Part shown: positions 8,801 through 18,301 of the stretch, in pieces
Position numbering within the stretch: position 1 is the first letter of the stretch
How the letters are laid out: each line of letters opens with the position of its first letter
Origin: Leptolinea sp.
Lineage (GTDB): Bacteria; Chloroflexota; Anaerolineae; Anaerolineales; Anaerolineaceae
Direction of reading: 5' to 3'
Assembly: GCA_012798535.1 (NCBI GenBank)
Contig: JAAZMZ010000019.1
Span: 19,305-83,304, forward strand
DNA length: 64,000 nucleotides
Notes under the pieces: model-generated
Told to the model about the DNA's origin: nothing
The model's database searches: none
What the model saw: the letters and a program-made list of their open reading frames with translations, nothing else
Translations under genes and position numbers: made by a program

Positions 8801-9916
8801 TTATTGCGCTTTTGAATAAATACGTTCAAAATTCTTTTCAAATTCACCCGCCAGAGTTGGGTCTGTGATGACCAATACATTTTCATCGTTCCGGTTCTCT
8901 GCGCTGGCTGTGTAGTTGTATGAACCAAACACGACGGTGTCTCCATCGATGATGATGGCTTTCGTATGCATCAATCCTGATTCACCATCCAACCGCACAT
9001 CCAATCCGTCTTTCTGCAAGCGGGAATAATCGGCGCCCTGGTTCTCATCGGCCGATTCGGCGTCGAATACTCCGCGTACATCTATACCTTTTTTTTGGGC
9101 TTCTATCAAAGCATCCGCCAACCGATCGAGGGTGAAGGAATACGCCAGAATGTGTACGCTCTTCTTTGCGCTGCCCACCAGGCTGACCAGGCGTGTATCG
9201 ATCTTGTCCTCGGGCGAGAAGTAGTTTTCTACCGGAACTCCATCCAGATCGAAGGTGGTCTGCGCGGTTTTCGACCGGCTGTCCATCCCAAATTTGTCTT
9301 CGTTAAACATCTGGTTGTACTTTACCAGATAGTTGGCAGCCAGTTCTCTCGATTTCAGGCGCACCATCACATTTTCGTCATTTTCCGCGCCACTGGCCGA
9401 AAGGTTCAGGCTGCCCGTCCACAGGATGCGGCCGTCGATGACTACAAATTTATTATGCATCAGGCTTTCCCGGCGGTCGCCCATCACATACACACCCGCT
9501 TTTTTCAGGCGGGGCAGGTCCAGTTTGTCCAGTGCGTCGCTGTCCACCACTACCCGCACGGCCAGGCCACGGTTGGAAGAATGGATCAATGCCTGACTTA
9601 CGTCATCCAGCGTGAAGTTGTACATGGCCACATCGATAGACTCTTGCGCGGCATCGATATCCTGGATCAGAGCGGCGATGACTGCCTGCCCGGGAGATTT
9701 TTTACCCTTTATTGCCGGATCAGTGAAATATGCTGTGATTACAGGGGAATTATCCGGGGTGCTTGAGGGGGTTGGAATTGGAAGCGGTACGCCAGAATCC
9801 CATTTCTGCCTTTCCGGTGTCATGGTAGACCCCGGAACACAGCCGGTGATGGTTACCAGAACTGCAGCCAGTACAAGAAGAGGGTTCGCGAAAGAAAATC
9901 TTTTCCCCGATGTCAA
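8801..9916 (-). CDS. Phospholipase D-like lipoprotein with two HKD motifs
   Basis: A 371-residue exported protein. Residues 1-26 form a lipoprotein signal ending in the lipobox ITGC. Two PLD catalytic motifs are visible: HNKFVVIDGRILWTGSLN at about 160 and HTKAIIIDGDTVVFGSYNYT at about 325, each followed by a NDEN stretch, so the enzyme is a complete two-lobe PLD. Substrate may be phospholipid or nucleic acid; surface nucleases of this type also exist. The start is TTG with GAGG placed about six bases upstream. Confidence 0.87.
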   Translation of the reverse strand: MTSGKRFSFANPLLVLAAVLVTITGCVPGSTMTPERQKWDSGVPLPIPTPSSTPDNSPVITAYFTDPAIKGKKSPGQAVIAALIQDIDAAQESIDVAMYNFTLDDVSQALIHSSNRGLAVRVVVDSDALDKLDLPRLKKAGVYVMGDRRESLMHNKFVVIDGRILWTGSLNLSASGAENDENVMVRLKSRELAANYLVKYNQMFNEDKFGMDSRSKTAQTTFDLDGVPVENYFSPEDKIDTRLVSLVGSAKKSVHILAYSFTLDRLADALIEAQKKGIDVRGVFDAESADENQGADYSRLQKDGLDVRLDGESGLMHTKAIIIDGDTVVFGSYNYTASAENRNDENVLVITDPTLAGEFEKNFERIYSKAQ

Positions 9917-10095
9917 AAACGCCTCGATAAAACAGGGTGTGTATCGTTAGAGATTATAGCATTTAGGTAATTATCAAATTATTCTTCCGGTAATTCTCTT
10001 TTCTGCCAAAACTGAAAAATGAGAAAATCCATGATTACCTTCTGAATACGAATTGTAATTATGGATCGATAAGCAAGCTATATCGGATTTCTGTA

Positions 10096-10770
10096 TTAAA
10101 TCATGTACCCGTTTTCCCTGATGATCTCCCCCACCCGGGGAAAGTTCCGATAGAATCCTCGGTACTTCTCCGGCAGCAGCGCGGCAATCTGGCACATCAC
10201 TTCGGTGGTATTAGCCTGCATGGCGTCATCCCGCCCTTCGCGCGGAATAGGCGGCAGGTGGAAAGCTTTTCCGAACCGGGCGATGATCTTCGGTTTGCGG
10301 AACGAGAGCAGCTTTTGCATGCCGTCTTCTGTTCCCGTGATTCCCACCGGCACAATAGGAACGCCCGCCCGTGCCGCCAGCAGCAGCACGCCTGGTTTAC
10401 CTTCCAGCAACTGTCCCACCCGGCTGCGGGTGCCTTCCGGGGCGATCCCCAGAACCTTGCCCTGTCGTAAAAGATCCACCGCCTGACGAAAGGCGGAGAA
10501 ATCCGCTTTTGTGCGGTCCAGCCAGATCGCTCCCCCCGTCTGAAGAATGATCCAGAAAAACAAATTGGAACGGTAATCATCGGCAATCAAAGCCGTCATA
10601 TCATGACGCACTGGATTGGCGAAAAGAATCGGGATATCCAGCCGGCTGTTATGATTGGTGGCCAGAATGCAGCCCCCATCCGGGAGCATGTTTTCCGTCT
10701 GTAGATAATCCGTCCGGGTAACCAGCCGGACGGCATTATCGATTAGATAGCGGAGTATTTTATTCTTCAT
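10096..10770 (-). CDS. 1-acyl-sn-glycerol-3-phosphate acyltransferase (PlsC-like)
   Basis: Transfers an acyl group to lysophosphatidic acid or a similar acceptor at the membrane. The 224 residues contain the acyltransferase motifs in order: ATNHNSRLDIP (catalytic H-x4-D) at about 37-47, TGGAIWLDRTKADF at about 82, IAPEGTRSR at about 110 and VPIVPVGITG at about 136. Its start overlaps the DedA stop by four bases (ATGA), so the two are translationally coupled. Confidence 0.9.
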   Translation of the reverse strand: MKNKILRYLIDNAVRLVTRTDYLQTENMLPDGGCILATNHNSRLDIPILFANPVRHDMTALIADDYRSNLFFWIILQTGGAIWLDRTKADFSAFRQAVDLLRQGKVLGIAPEGTRSRVGQLLEGKPGVLLLAARAGVPIVPVGITGTEDGMQKLLSFRKPKIIARFGKAFHLPPIPREGRDDAMQANTTEVMCQIAALLPEKYRGFYRNFPRVGEIIRENGYMI

Positions 10771-11438
10771 TCCCCTGGAGTCTGCGCCGGTTTGGCCGCG
10801 ATTTTCGATTCACGTTTGCCTTTTATATACTCAAAGACTGCCGGCATGACAGAGATCACGATAATCGCCATGATAACGATCGAGAAATTATCCTTGACAA
10901 ATGGCAGGTTGCCGAAGAAATAACCACCGAAAATACACAGCGCTGTCCAGACGATACCGCCGATGATGTTATAGGAAATGAAATAGCCGTAACGCATTTT
11001 CCCGACACCGGCAACGAAGGGCGCGAAGGTGCGGATGATGGGGATGAACCGGGCGAGAAAGATGGTTTTTCCGCCATATTTTTCATAGAACGCCTGGGTT
11101 TTATCCAGGTATTCTTTCTTTAAAAAGCGAATATCTCCCGTGAATACTCTGGGGCCGATGGCATGGCCGATCCAGTAGTTGGCCGTATCACCCAGAACGG
11201 CCGCCGTGGCCAGGAGCGCGAAGAGAAGCAAGGGGTTGAAGGCTCCCGCAGCGGCAAACGCTCCGGCGGCAAACAACAGGGAATCACCCGGCAGGAAGGG
11301 TGTTACGACCAACCCGGTTTCGATGAAGATCACCACAAAAAGGATCAGATATGACCACAACCCGAAATCCTGAATAATGACACTCAGGTATTTATCCATG
11401 TGCAACAAAAAATCAATCGCTAAAGAAATGTATTCCAT
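10767..11438 (-). CDS. DedA-family membrane protein
   Basis: A 223-residue integral membrane protein of the DedA/VTT family, thought to be lipid scramblases or flippases for undecaprenyl phosphate or phospholipids. Seen: FIETGLVVTPFLPGDSLLF at about 40-60, the conserved GDTANYWIGHAIG at about 85-97, and FYEKYGGKTIFLARFIPIIRTFAPFVAG at about 118-145 with the family's arginines. It forms a two-gene operon with the acyltransferase, fitting a role in lipid handling. Confidence 0.9.
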   Translation of the reverse strand: MEYISLAIDFLLHMDKYLSVIIQDFGLWSYLILFVVIFIETGLVVTPFLPGDSLLFAAGAFAAAGAFNPLLLFALLATAAVLGDTANYWIGHAIGPRVFTGDIRFLKKEYLDKTQAFYEKYGGKTIFLARFIPIIRTFAPFVAGVGKMRYGYFISYNIIGGIVWTALCIFGGYFFGNLPFVKDNFSIVIMAIIVISVMPAVFEYIKGKRESKIAAKPAQTPGE

Positions 11439-11521
11439 CCAAGTATTTCCTTTCGCCGAATCCTACCACAGACTTGGTTCCTCCATGGTTATCGTTTGGA
11501 ATTCTAACCACAGACTAATTT

Positions 11522-12736
11522 TCACCGCGATCCGGGACCGGATCGCAGAATCCTGTTCGCTTTTATGGTCATCAGAACCATGAAACCGGCCAGCATGACA
11601 AGAATAAAGGGAGAAGCCTCTATAAAACTATCAAACCTCTCGATCATCAAGGGGGAAAACTGTGCCAGTTCACGAAATCCGGTCATCAGAGCTGTCGTAT
11701 TCCACAGGGAATGAAAACCAAAGGCAGCCAGATAGGCTCCGACAAGTGACAGATACTTGCCTTCACTCCAGGCGCGGGCCAGTCCCCAACCCACCAGTCC
11801 GCTGGTGGTAATATGCAAAAGTCCTGTTCCAATTCTTCCAATAATTAAGAAGACCCATGCGGAAGAGTCCAGATCAACCAGAGCCCCCAGACTCTCCAGA
11901 AGAGCGAAGGCCACTCCGCAAATCATACCGCCAACAAAACCTTCGCGGGGAGAAAGATGTTTCGCGGATAGACACCAGAGAGCCAGAGGTTTTAAGAATT
12001 CCTCCAATAATGGAATGATTCCGGCTGTGACGGCAATAAAGGCATAGATCAACAGGGGATTGTTGAAGAATGGCCGGAGCACACGCAGGATGGCTTCCCT
12101 GTCCATATCACTGCTCATCAGCCGATTGGCCATGGTGGAAAGCTGATCAAGCATCAAAGGAGAAGTCACCGAAAGATAGATCAATACTGTGAATACAATA
12201 CCGGCGATCAGAAGGAGTTCAAAGAGAATCGCCAACGGCATGGTGGCCGTGATGCTAAAAGACAATAAACCCCATTCACGCTGGGAAGATCCAGGTAAAA
12301 GGTTTTTTCTTCCCGTTTCCAGCATCCACAGAAGGGTGAGTGTCACAATGGCTATCTGGAACACTGGCAAGAGAACCATTGCGAGGATCGAATGACCAGA
12401 AACCAGATATCCCAGCCCGATCAACAGGGGAACAGCCAGGACGGCGATGTTTACCGCCCGGCCGATCCAGCGGATGTGGATTTCGGGTACGGGTTTACCC
12501 AGCAGGCGGATGGCCGCCAGTGAAGTGGATGGCAGTAAAAGCAGGAAGATTAATCCCGCCGCCCAGGCGAGGTTGAAAAGGCTTTGAGCTTGAGAGAAAT
12601 TCTGCGAAATCGGCAGGCAATTTAAGATCCCGGCCAGGAAAAAACCGGCCGTCGAAGTGAACGCGAGGAATGCGCCGCCGCCGCTTAATAAAAGAATACC
12701 AATGGAAGGGATATGGGTTTTGGAAGTTGAATTCAT
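11522..12736 (-). CDS. PrsW-family intramembrane metalloprotease
   Basis: A 404-residue polytopic membrane protein. The family's glutamate motif is present as PLLEEFLKPLALW near residues 245-257, and the later histidines lie in LLHITTSGLVGWG and FGFHSLWNTTALM, matching the PrsW metal site. B. subtilis PrsW cleaves an anti-sigma factor; no sigma/anti-sigma pair is nearby here, so the substrate is unknown. It has a long N-terminal membrane region compared with the short PrsW members. Confidence 0.85.
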   Translation of the reverse strand: MNSTSKTHIPSIGILLLSGGGAFLAFTSTAGFFLAGILNCLPISQNFSQAQSLFNLAWAAGLIFLLLLPSTSLAAIRLLGKPVPEIHIRWIGRAVNIAVLAVPLLIGLGYLVSGHSILAMVLLPVFQIAIVTLTLLWMLETGRKNLLPGSSQREWGLLSFSITATMPLAILFELLLIAGIVFTVLIYLSVTSPLMLDQLSTMANRLMSSDMDREAILRVLRPFFNNPLLIYAFIAVTAGIIPLLEEFLKPLALWCLSAKHLSPREGFVGGMICGVAFALLESLGALVDLDSSAWVFLIIGRIGTGLLHITTSGLVGWGLARAWSEGKYLSLVGAYLAAFGFHSLWNTTALMTGFRELAQFSPLMIERFDSFIEASPFILVMLAGFMVLMTIKANRILRSGPGSR

Positions 12737-12875
12737 GCCTGTTGGCCGTACAATTTGGACACTAAATTTGACGAACGGGTTAGTTCCCCGTTGATCCTAA
12801 TGTATTCTCCCGGAAGTTGGTGAAATGCCCCTTTCGCTGACGATCCCGATCTGGTTTTCCGGTTTTACGATCCTG

Positions 12876-13499
12876 TCATGAGAGGCGTGAATCCACCGCC
12901 TGTCGGATAGCCAATTGTACCATCTCGGGTGTCTGTGACCCATCCAGCGTGATCCAACGATACGCCTCCTGCGACGCGAGCTCGTGATACCCGGCACGCA
13001 CCCGCCGGTGAAACTCAAGCTGGTAGGCGTCCATGCGATTCCATTCACCCCCGCCGGATTGCCGGCGGCGGAGGCCTTCCTCCGCATCGATATCCAGTAA
13101 CAATGTGAGGTCGGGTTTTAATCCGCCGGTGGCAAAATCCAGCAGCCTGGCAACAAGGTCACGGTCATACCCGTGCCCGTATCCCTGATAAGCCATAGTG
13201 GAATCCGCATAGCGGTCTGAGATGACGATCTCGCCGGCAGCCAGCCGCGGCCGGATGACCTCTTCTACCAGCTGGGCGCGGGCGGAGAGAAAAAGAAGAA
13301 GCTCGGTGCGTGGGTGCATGGTGGTGTTTTTCATGGCCATAATGATCTGGCGTACCTGGTCGCTGATGGCTGTTCCACCGGGTTCGCGAGTGGTAAAAAC
13401 CGTGCGCCCTTTAGATCGCAGGTAATCGGCCAGGGGGGCTACCTGGGTGGATTTCCCGCATCCGTCCGGACCCTCAAGAGTGATGAACAGGCCGGTCAT
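12876..13499 (-). CDS. tmk: Thymidylate kinase
   Basis: Phosphorylates dTMP to dTDP for DNA synthesis. The 207 residues start with ITLEGPDGCGKST (P-loop), then TTREPGGTAISDQVR (the DRX-type substrate loop region) at about 38-52, SDRYADSTMAYQGYG at about 93-107 and the lid LRRRQSGGG at about 145. Length is typical. ATG overlaps the stop of the upstream R3H ATPase by four bases, so both are made from one transcript. Confidence 0.96.
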   Translation of the reverse strand: MTGLFITLEGPDGCGKSTQVAPLADYLRSKGRTVFTTREPGGTAISDQVRQIIMAMKNTTMHPRTELLLFLSARAQLVEEVIRPRLAAGEIVISDRYADSTMAYQGYGHGYDRDLVARLLDFATGGLKPDLTLLLDIDAEEGLRRRQSGGGEWNRMDAYQLEFHRRVRAGYHELASQEAYRWITLDGSQTPEMVQLAIRQAVDSRLS

Positions 13500-15136
13500 T
13501 CGCGGAATATCCGAACATATCGATTGGGATCTTTCCCATACGAATGGGAGACAAGCTGTGCCTGCCGGGCCATTTCATGCTGCAGCCGGCGGATGGGCGC
13601 TGAAGCCGGTGGCAGATCGACCCAGCGGCTGCCGTTCATCACCGCTTCGATAGCCGAGCGGGTGGCATTGGTATAGTCCTGCCATTCATTGGGTGTGGGA
13701 CCGTCCATGCTCAGATTGAACATATCCGCCAGCGATTGTTCAATCTGGTTGATGGTGTTGGCGCGCAGAACATAGATAGGCAATCCGCGTTCTTCGGCAT
13801 CCAGTATGGTTTGCTGCCGGTTGCGGTAATACGCCCGCAGGGTCATCAAGGCTTCTGATTCTTCCAGATTCTTGACCACCAGCACCGGAACTCCCAGCCT
13901 TCGGGAAGCCTGGATCAGGCGGTTACGGGCTACACCGTAGGGATAGAGGCGCACCGGCTTCCCTTCATAAGGCGAAATCACCTCCGCCGGTTCATCTGGG
14001 CTGAGTTCACCAGCGGGATTAATTGCCAGGGTTTGGTAGCGCCCGCCGCGGCGTGTCGATACGCCGGGCTGGGTCGGAATATCCTGCATTCCGCGCCGGA
14101 ATCCCTGATAGGAGCCAGGCCGCGCGGCAGGCGGAGGCGCCGGTTTTTCGATCATGATCTGGTCGTTTTCACCCATCGAGCGGATCTCGGGCATGGGGGT
14201 AGTTCCGCGCACCAGCGAATCGACGGCGGCGGATACATCCGGGTGAACGGCCACCCGGTCGCGTTCGATCATTTCGATTAAAACATCGAACGTGGGGGGC
14301 GCACGCCGCTCCAACACTGTCTTCTGGGTTCCCCTCCGGCGGGCTTCTTCATCCGAAAGGGTCACCGATTCGATACCGCCGATCAGGTCGGAAAGAGTGG
14401 GATTCAGCAGCAGATTTTCCAGTGACCGGCCGTGCGCCGTGCCGATAAGCTGAACACCACGCTCGGCAATGGTGCGTGCCGCCATGGCTTCCAATTCGCG
14501 GCCGATCTCATCGATGACGATGACTTCAGGATTGTGGTTTTCGACCGCTTCGATCATCACTTCATGCTGCAAGGATGGTGTGGGCACTTGCATGCGGCGG
14601 GCTTTTCCGACCGCGGGATGCGGAACATCCCCGTCCCCACCGATTTCATTCGAGGTATCCACAATGATCACGCGTTTTTCATCCGCCAGAATGCGGGCGG
14701 CTTCGCGCAGCATGGTTGTCTTGCCAATACCCGGACGGCCGAGGATCAGGATACTCTTTCCGGATTCGACCAGGTCTTTGATGATATCGATCGTTCCATA
14801 GACTGCCCGCCCCACACGGCAGGTGAGACCCACAATGTGTCCCCTCCGATTACGGAAGGCGGAGATGCGGTGCAGGGTGCGCTCTAGGCCGGCGCGGTTG
14901 TCGGCATCAAATTCTCCGATGCGTTCCACTACGTAGCTGATATCCTGGTGGGTGATCTCATGATTCGACAACTCGATCTCACCGTTGACGAAGCGTGCTT
15001 TGGGCACCCGGCCGAGATCCAGGATGATTTCAATCAGATTATCGATATTATTGGCCCGGGTGACGGCTTCAGCCACGACCGGGGGAAGGACTTCGAGTAA
15101 TTTTTGTAAATCGTCAGTAATTCTTCGTTGTGTCAT
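13496..15136 (-). CDS. AAA ATPase with C-terminal R3H domain (SpoIIIAA/Ycf45-like)
   Basis: A 546-residue cytoplasmic ATPase related to SpoIIIAA and plastid Ycf45. The ATPase core spans about 100-290: Walker A GRPGIGKTTML, Walker B VIVIDEIGRELEA, and GTAHGRSLENLL after it. A proline-rich linker follows (about 325-370). The C-terminal 60 residues form an R3H nucleic-acid-binding domain, with RSAIEAVMNG and a terminal RLQHEMARQAQLVSHSYG. The exact role is not established. It heads an operon with tmk. Confidence 0.88.
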   Translation of the reverse strand: MTQRRITDDLQKLLEVLPPVVAEAVTRANNIDNLIEIILDLGRVPKARFVNGEIELSNHEITHQDISYVVERIGEFDADNRAGLERTLHRISAFRNRRGHIVGLTCRVGRAVYGTIDIIKDLVESGKSILILGRPGIGKTTMLREAARILADEKRVIIVDTSNEIGGDGDVPHPAVGKARRMQVPTPSLQHEVMIEAVENHNPEVIVIDEIGRELEAMAARTIAERGVQLIGTAHGRSLENLLLNPTLSDLIGGIESVTLSDEEARRRGTQKTVLERRAPPTFDVLIEMIERDRVAVHPDVSAAVDSLVRGTTPMPEIRSMGENDQIMIEKPAPPPAARPGSYQGFRRGMQDIPTQPGVSTRRGGRYQTLAINPAGELSPDEPAEVISPYEGKPVRLYPYGVARNRLIQASRRLGVPVLVVKNLEESEALMTLRAYYRNRQQTILDAEERGLPIYVLRANTINQIEQSLADMFNLSMDGPTPNEWQDYTNATRSAIEAVMNGSRWVDLPPASAPIRRLQHEMARQAQLVSHSYGKDPNRYVRIFRE

Positions 15137-15257
15137 AGCCTGTATATAGCATAAATCATGCGCGTTTCAAATGCAAATAAACATTTGATAAAGGAGTTTA
15201 ATGGCCGAATGGAATTAATACATCGGAATGGTTGGAAAAGGCGTGCCGGTTGATCGA

Positions 15258-16184
15258 TCAGTTCTTGCTCTGTGCCGATCCGGGTTCGACCCGCGCCATT
15301 GGAGAAGATGGTTCAGCGCGGCGGCGTTCCAGGGCTTGCAGGCTGCGTTCGAGAATGGGACTGCGCTGGCGGGCGATCAGGTGTTTCACAAGCAGCGCCT
15401 GGCGCGGCGCGGATTCGGCGCCCAGTTTTTCAAGGCCGTTTTCCAGCCAGGATTGATACGACCGCACAGCCATGTAGATCGGGCGTCCGCTGAGATTAGG
15501 CAGCGTGGTAGTTAATGCCCGGATCAGGCAATCCACGTCCACGGCATCAGGGTGGAAGATCGGTTTCAGAAAGATTCCCCGCGGACCGAATTCCACATCC
15601 GTATACGCCGTCACTTCCTCCTGCTGCTGGCAGGCCAATCCCTGAAAGGTGTGCACAGACATGGGTTCCGCGGATAATACCAGCGGCGGGACTAGAGATT
15701 GGAACAGAGAGCGGATATTGCTTTCCTGGTCAAGCCGGGCAGGCGCCCAATCCGCTTCCGGTGGATTCCCTCCGGTGGCGGGTGGCAACTTCCAGATGCG
15801 CTGCCAGGCAAACACGCTGAATCCAACCCGGCGGAATGATTCAAAGGAGGAGCTGTTCTCCTCCATCTCTGCCAACAGATGGTAGGCTCCCCATTCACCA
15901 GATTGCCGTGCCAGGTCTTCCAGCACAAACGGAAGCGAATCCTCTGATGAATTCGTTTCCGGGGTAATAAACACCACGCGGGCAGAACGTTCTCCCTGTT
16001 GAAAATTCACCTGCCCGAATATGGGCGGATCACCGTCTTCTGATATGGCGACGTTGGTATACGTGCCCCGGTTGGGATGGATCTGCGCGAATAACGCGGC
16101 CAGTCCCAGCGGATTGCCCCTTGTCAGCATCAAAGCGCTGTCCAGCTCCAGCACATCCCGCCGGTAGCGGTACAGTGCGGGCAA
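15258..16184 (-). CDS. Acetyltransferase-like protein, function unknown
   Basis: About 308 residues. The N-terminal half looks like a distant GNAT fold (RVVFITPETN then FRRVGFSVFAWQRIWKLP at about 110-130), and the C-terminal half is not recognised. The start is unclear: TTG at 16184 is the first standard codon, but the frame stays open upstream with residues NVREIAWFDL that look coding, and a GGAG lies eight bases before an in-frame ATA at about 16213. It immediately follows pdxT, with nearly no gap, so it is likely part of the pdxST transcript. Confidence 0.6.
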   Translation of the reverse strand: MPALYRYRRDVLELDSALMLTRGNPLGLAALFAQIHPNRGTYTNVAISEDGDPPIFGQVNFQQGERSARVVFITPETNSSEDSLPFVLEDLARQSGEWGAYHLLAEMEENSSSFESFRRVGFSVFAWQRIWKLPPATGGNPPEADWAPARLDQESNIRSLFQSLVPPLVLSAEPMSVHTFQGLACQQQEEVTAYTDVEFGPRGIFLKPIFHPDAVDVDCLIRALTTTLPNLSGRPIYMAVRSYQSWLENGLEKLGAESAPRQALLVKHLIARQRSPILERSLQALERRRAEPSSPMARVEPGSAQSKN

Positions 16185-16210
16185 ATCAAACCAGGCAATT
16201 TCTCGTACGT

Positions 16211-16807
16211 TTATTTTGCCAGCTCCAGAAAATATCGGTGAAAGCGATCATCATCGGTCAGTTCAGGGTGAAAGGAGGTTGCCAGCAGATGGCCCTGGCG
16301 CGCAGCTACAATGCGGCCGCCGCCCTTAAGGCTGCTTTCCGGCAAGCGGGATAAGATCTCGGCCGGGGGATGCACTTCCTGGATTAACGGGGCACGAATG
16401 AAAACCGCGTGATACGGTTTTCCCTCAGGATCAACGGTTTTCAAAACCGGAATATCCAGGTCGATCTCGAAACTATCCACCTGCCGGCCAAACGCGTTAC
16501 GTTCCACGATGATATCCATGACCTCCAGCAGGGGCTGTTTGCGGTGAGCGTCTTTCGAAAGGAAGATCGCTCCGGCGCAGGTTCCCCAAATGGCGTGGTT
16601 TTTCGCGAATTCCCGCAGCGGATCTATCAATGTATAGGCCACCGCCAGCTTGCCGATGGTCGTCGATTCTCCGCCGGGAATGATCAAACCATTCAAACCA
16701 TCCAGGTCGCCCGGCAGGCGAACCTGGATGGTCTCTATTCCCAGGTTTTGCAGCGTTGTCTGGTGTTCGGCAAAATCACCTTGCAGCGCCAGTACACCAA
16801 TTTTCAT
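16211..16807 (-). CDS. pdxT: Pyridoxal 5'-phosphate synthase glutaminase subunit PdxT
   Basis: Releases ammonia from glutamine and channels it to PdxS. The 198 residues include GVLALQGDFAEH at the N terminus, PGGESTTIGKL at about 46-56, the nucleophile cysteine in GTCAGAIFLS at about 76-85, and the His/Glu pair in SFHPELTDD near the end, so the catalytic triad is complete. It lies seven bases after the pdxS stop. Confidence 0.96.
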   Translation of the reverse strand: MKIGVLALQGDFAEHQTTLQNLGIETIQVRLPGDLDGLNGLIIPGGESTTIGKLAVAYTLIDPLREFAKNHAIWGTCAGAIFLSKDAHRKQPLLEVMDIIVERNAFGRQVDSFEIDLDIPVLKTVDPEGKPYHAVFIRAPLIQEVHPPAEILSRLPESSLKGGGRIVAARQGHLLATSFHPELTDDDRFHRYFLELAK

Positions 16808-16814
16808 ACAGGAT

Positions 16815-17702
16815 TTACCAGCCTCTTCCGGCGATCAGCTCCGGTTCCGGAATGGCCGAAACCTGCCGGCCTACCATGGGTTCACCCAGATTGCGGCTGA
16901 CCTCGGCCAGGATCTTAGGATCGTTGTAGTGTGTGGTGGCTTTAACAATGGCGGCGGCGCGTTTGGCCGGATCGCCGGATTTGAAAATGCCTGAACCCAC
17001 GAACACACCGTCCACGCCCAACTGCATCATGAGCGCGGCATCTGCCGGGGTGGCAATACCGCCGGCGGCAAAGTTGACCACCGGCATGCGGCCCAGAGAG
17101 CGTGTTTCCATGACGAGTTCATAGGGTGCACCGAGTTCCTTCGCGAATGCCATGACCTCTTCTTCGGGCAGATTCTGCAATCGGCGGATATCTCCCAGAA
17201 CCTGGCGGGCATGCCGGACAGCTTCCACTACATCACCGGTGCCGGCCTCGCCTTTGGTGCGGATCATGGCCGCGCCTTCACCAACCCGTCGAAGAGCTTC
17301 TCCCAGGTTGCGGCAGCCGCAAACAAAGGGGACCTTGAAGGCATGTTTGTTCACATGGTGCGCTTCATCAGCCGGAGTTAGAACTTCTGATTCGTCAATA
17401 TAATCGATTCCCAGCGCTTCAAGGATCTGGGCTTCCACAAAATGACCGATGCGGCATTTAGCCATCACCGGAATACTGACCGCTTCCATAATGCGGATGA
17501 TCACTTCGGGATCGCTCATTCGGGCAACCCCGCCACTGGCGCGGATATCCGCGGGAACTCGTTCCAGAGCCATTACTGCGCAGGCGCCGGCATCTTCGGC
17601 GATCTTTGCGTGATCCGGGGTGACCACATCCATGATCACTCCACCTTTCAACATTTGAGCCAGTCCCTTCTTGACGGCAAAGGTGGCTACTTGCTGTTCC
17701 AT
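16815..17702 (-). CDS. pdxS: Pyridoxal 5'-phosphate synthase lyase subunit PdxS
   Basis: Condenses ribose 5-phosphate, glyceraldehyde 3-phosphate and ammonia to PLP as a dodecamer with PdxT. The 295 residues begin [55 protein letters not shown] and the phosphate-binding [21 protein letters not shown] are all present. The frame continues upstream, but ATG 17702 has AGGAGGAAG directly before it and is where the family begins. The deoxyxylulose-independent B6 route is therefore used. Confidence 0.97.
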   Translation of the reverse strand: MEQQVATFAVKKGLAQMLKGGVIMDVVTPDHAKIAEDAGACAVMALERVPADIRASGGVARMSDPEVIIRIMEAVSIPVMAKCRIGHFVEAQILEALGIDYIDESEVLTPADEAHHVNKHAFKVPFVCGCRNLGEALRRVGEGAAMIRTKGEAGTGDVVEAVRHARQVLGDIRRLQNLPEEEVMAFAKELGAPYELVMETRSLGRMPVVNFAAGGIATPADAALMMQLGVDGVFVGSGIFKSGDPAKRAAAIVKATTHYNDPKILAEVSRNLGEPMVGRQVSAIPEPELIAGRGW

Positions 17703-17797
17703 AACTTCCTCCTGAAATGGTAAAAAAGAACCCTGCGTTTCGATTCTACCACGCCGAAACGAAGAAGAAGATGGAACGCGGTTATTTATGCAACCTG

Positions 17798-18301
17798 TCA
17801 GGCATCCAGATCGATGATGGCTGCATCCGGCCACAGATGCGCGGCTTCCCCCATCAATTCAGGGCGTATGACCACGACCGACAGACGGCAGCGGCATTTT
17901 TTCAATGTTTCGAATGCCTTGACCCAGCCTTTCTGCCGGGAGATTTCCAATGGGCCCAGTTCATCCACCACCAGCAAATCACATTGCCGGATGGAACCCA
18001 GCACGTCATTTCCCCAGGTGAGCACATCGGCATAAAAATCCCAGTGATCGGCGACAATATCACCCGTATCCCGGTCGACCTGATTCGCCAACCGGCGGCG
18101 CACACCGCTGGAGAGATCGACGGCGTCAATGCCCGTCTTCCGGCCGCGTTCAAACACAGCCGGGCAGACCATTCCGGCTACCTTCCACCCGGCCTGCCTG
18201 GCCTGATCCACCCAGTGCAGACAGGTGCGGGTTTTTCCACTGCCCCGTGCGCCGGTCAGGATCACCTTTGGATCAGTTATGGAGAATAGATCTATGTCCA
18301 T
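17798..18301 (-). CDS. THEP1-like nucleoside-triphosphatase
   Basis: A 167-residue P-loop NTPase of the THEP1 group (general NTP hydrolysis, biological role unclear). Walker A is [13 protein letters not shown] at about 16-28, followed by [20 protein letters not shown], a family pattern, and the Walker B region [12 protein letters not shown] at about 107-118. Its ATG lies inside the end of the upstream ABC ATPase gene (10-base overlap), so it belongs to the FecCD-type transporter operon. Why this NTPase travels with the importer is not known. Confidence 0.82.
   Translation of the reverse strand: MDIDLFSITDPKVILTGARGSGKTRTCLHWVDQARQAGWKVAGMVCPAVFERGRKTGIDAVDLSSGVRRRLANQVDRDTGDIVADHWDFYADVLTWGNDVLGSIRQCDLLVVDELGPLEISRQKGWVKAFETLKKCRCRLSVVVIRPELMGEAAHLWPDAAIIDLDA

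Noticed and set aside
12770-12800. ACGGG/CCCCGT hairpin between PrsW and tmk
   Set aside because: Short stem without a U tract in either direction; too weak to call a terminator.
15191-15218. AAAGGAGTTTA followed by ATG and a five-codon frame on the plus strand
   Set aside because: A good Shine-Dalgarno but the frame ends after five codons (MAEWN); no leader-peptide or terminator structure follows it.
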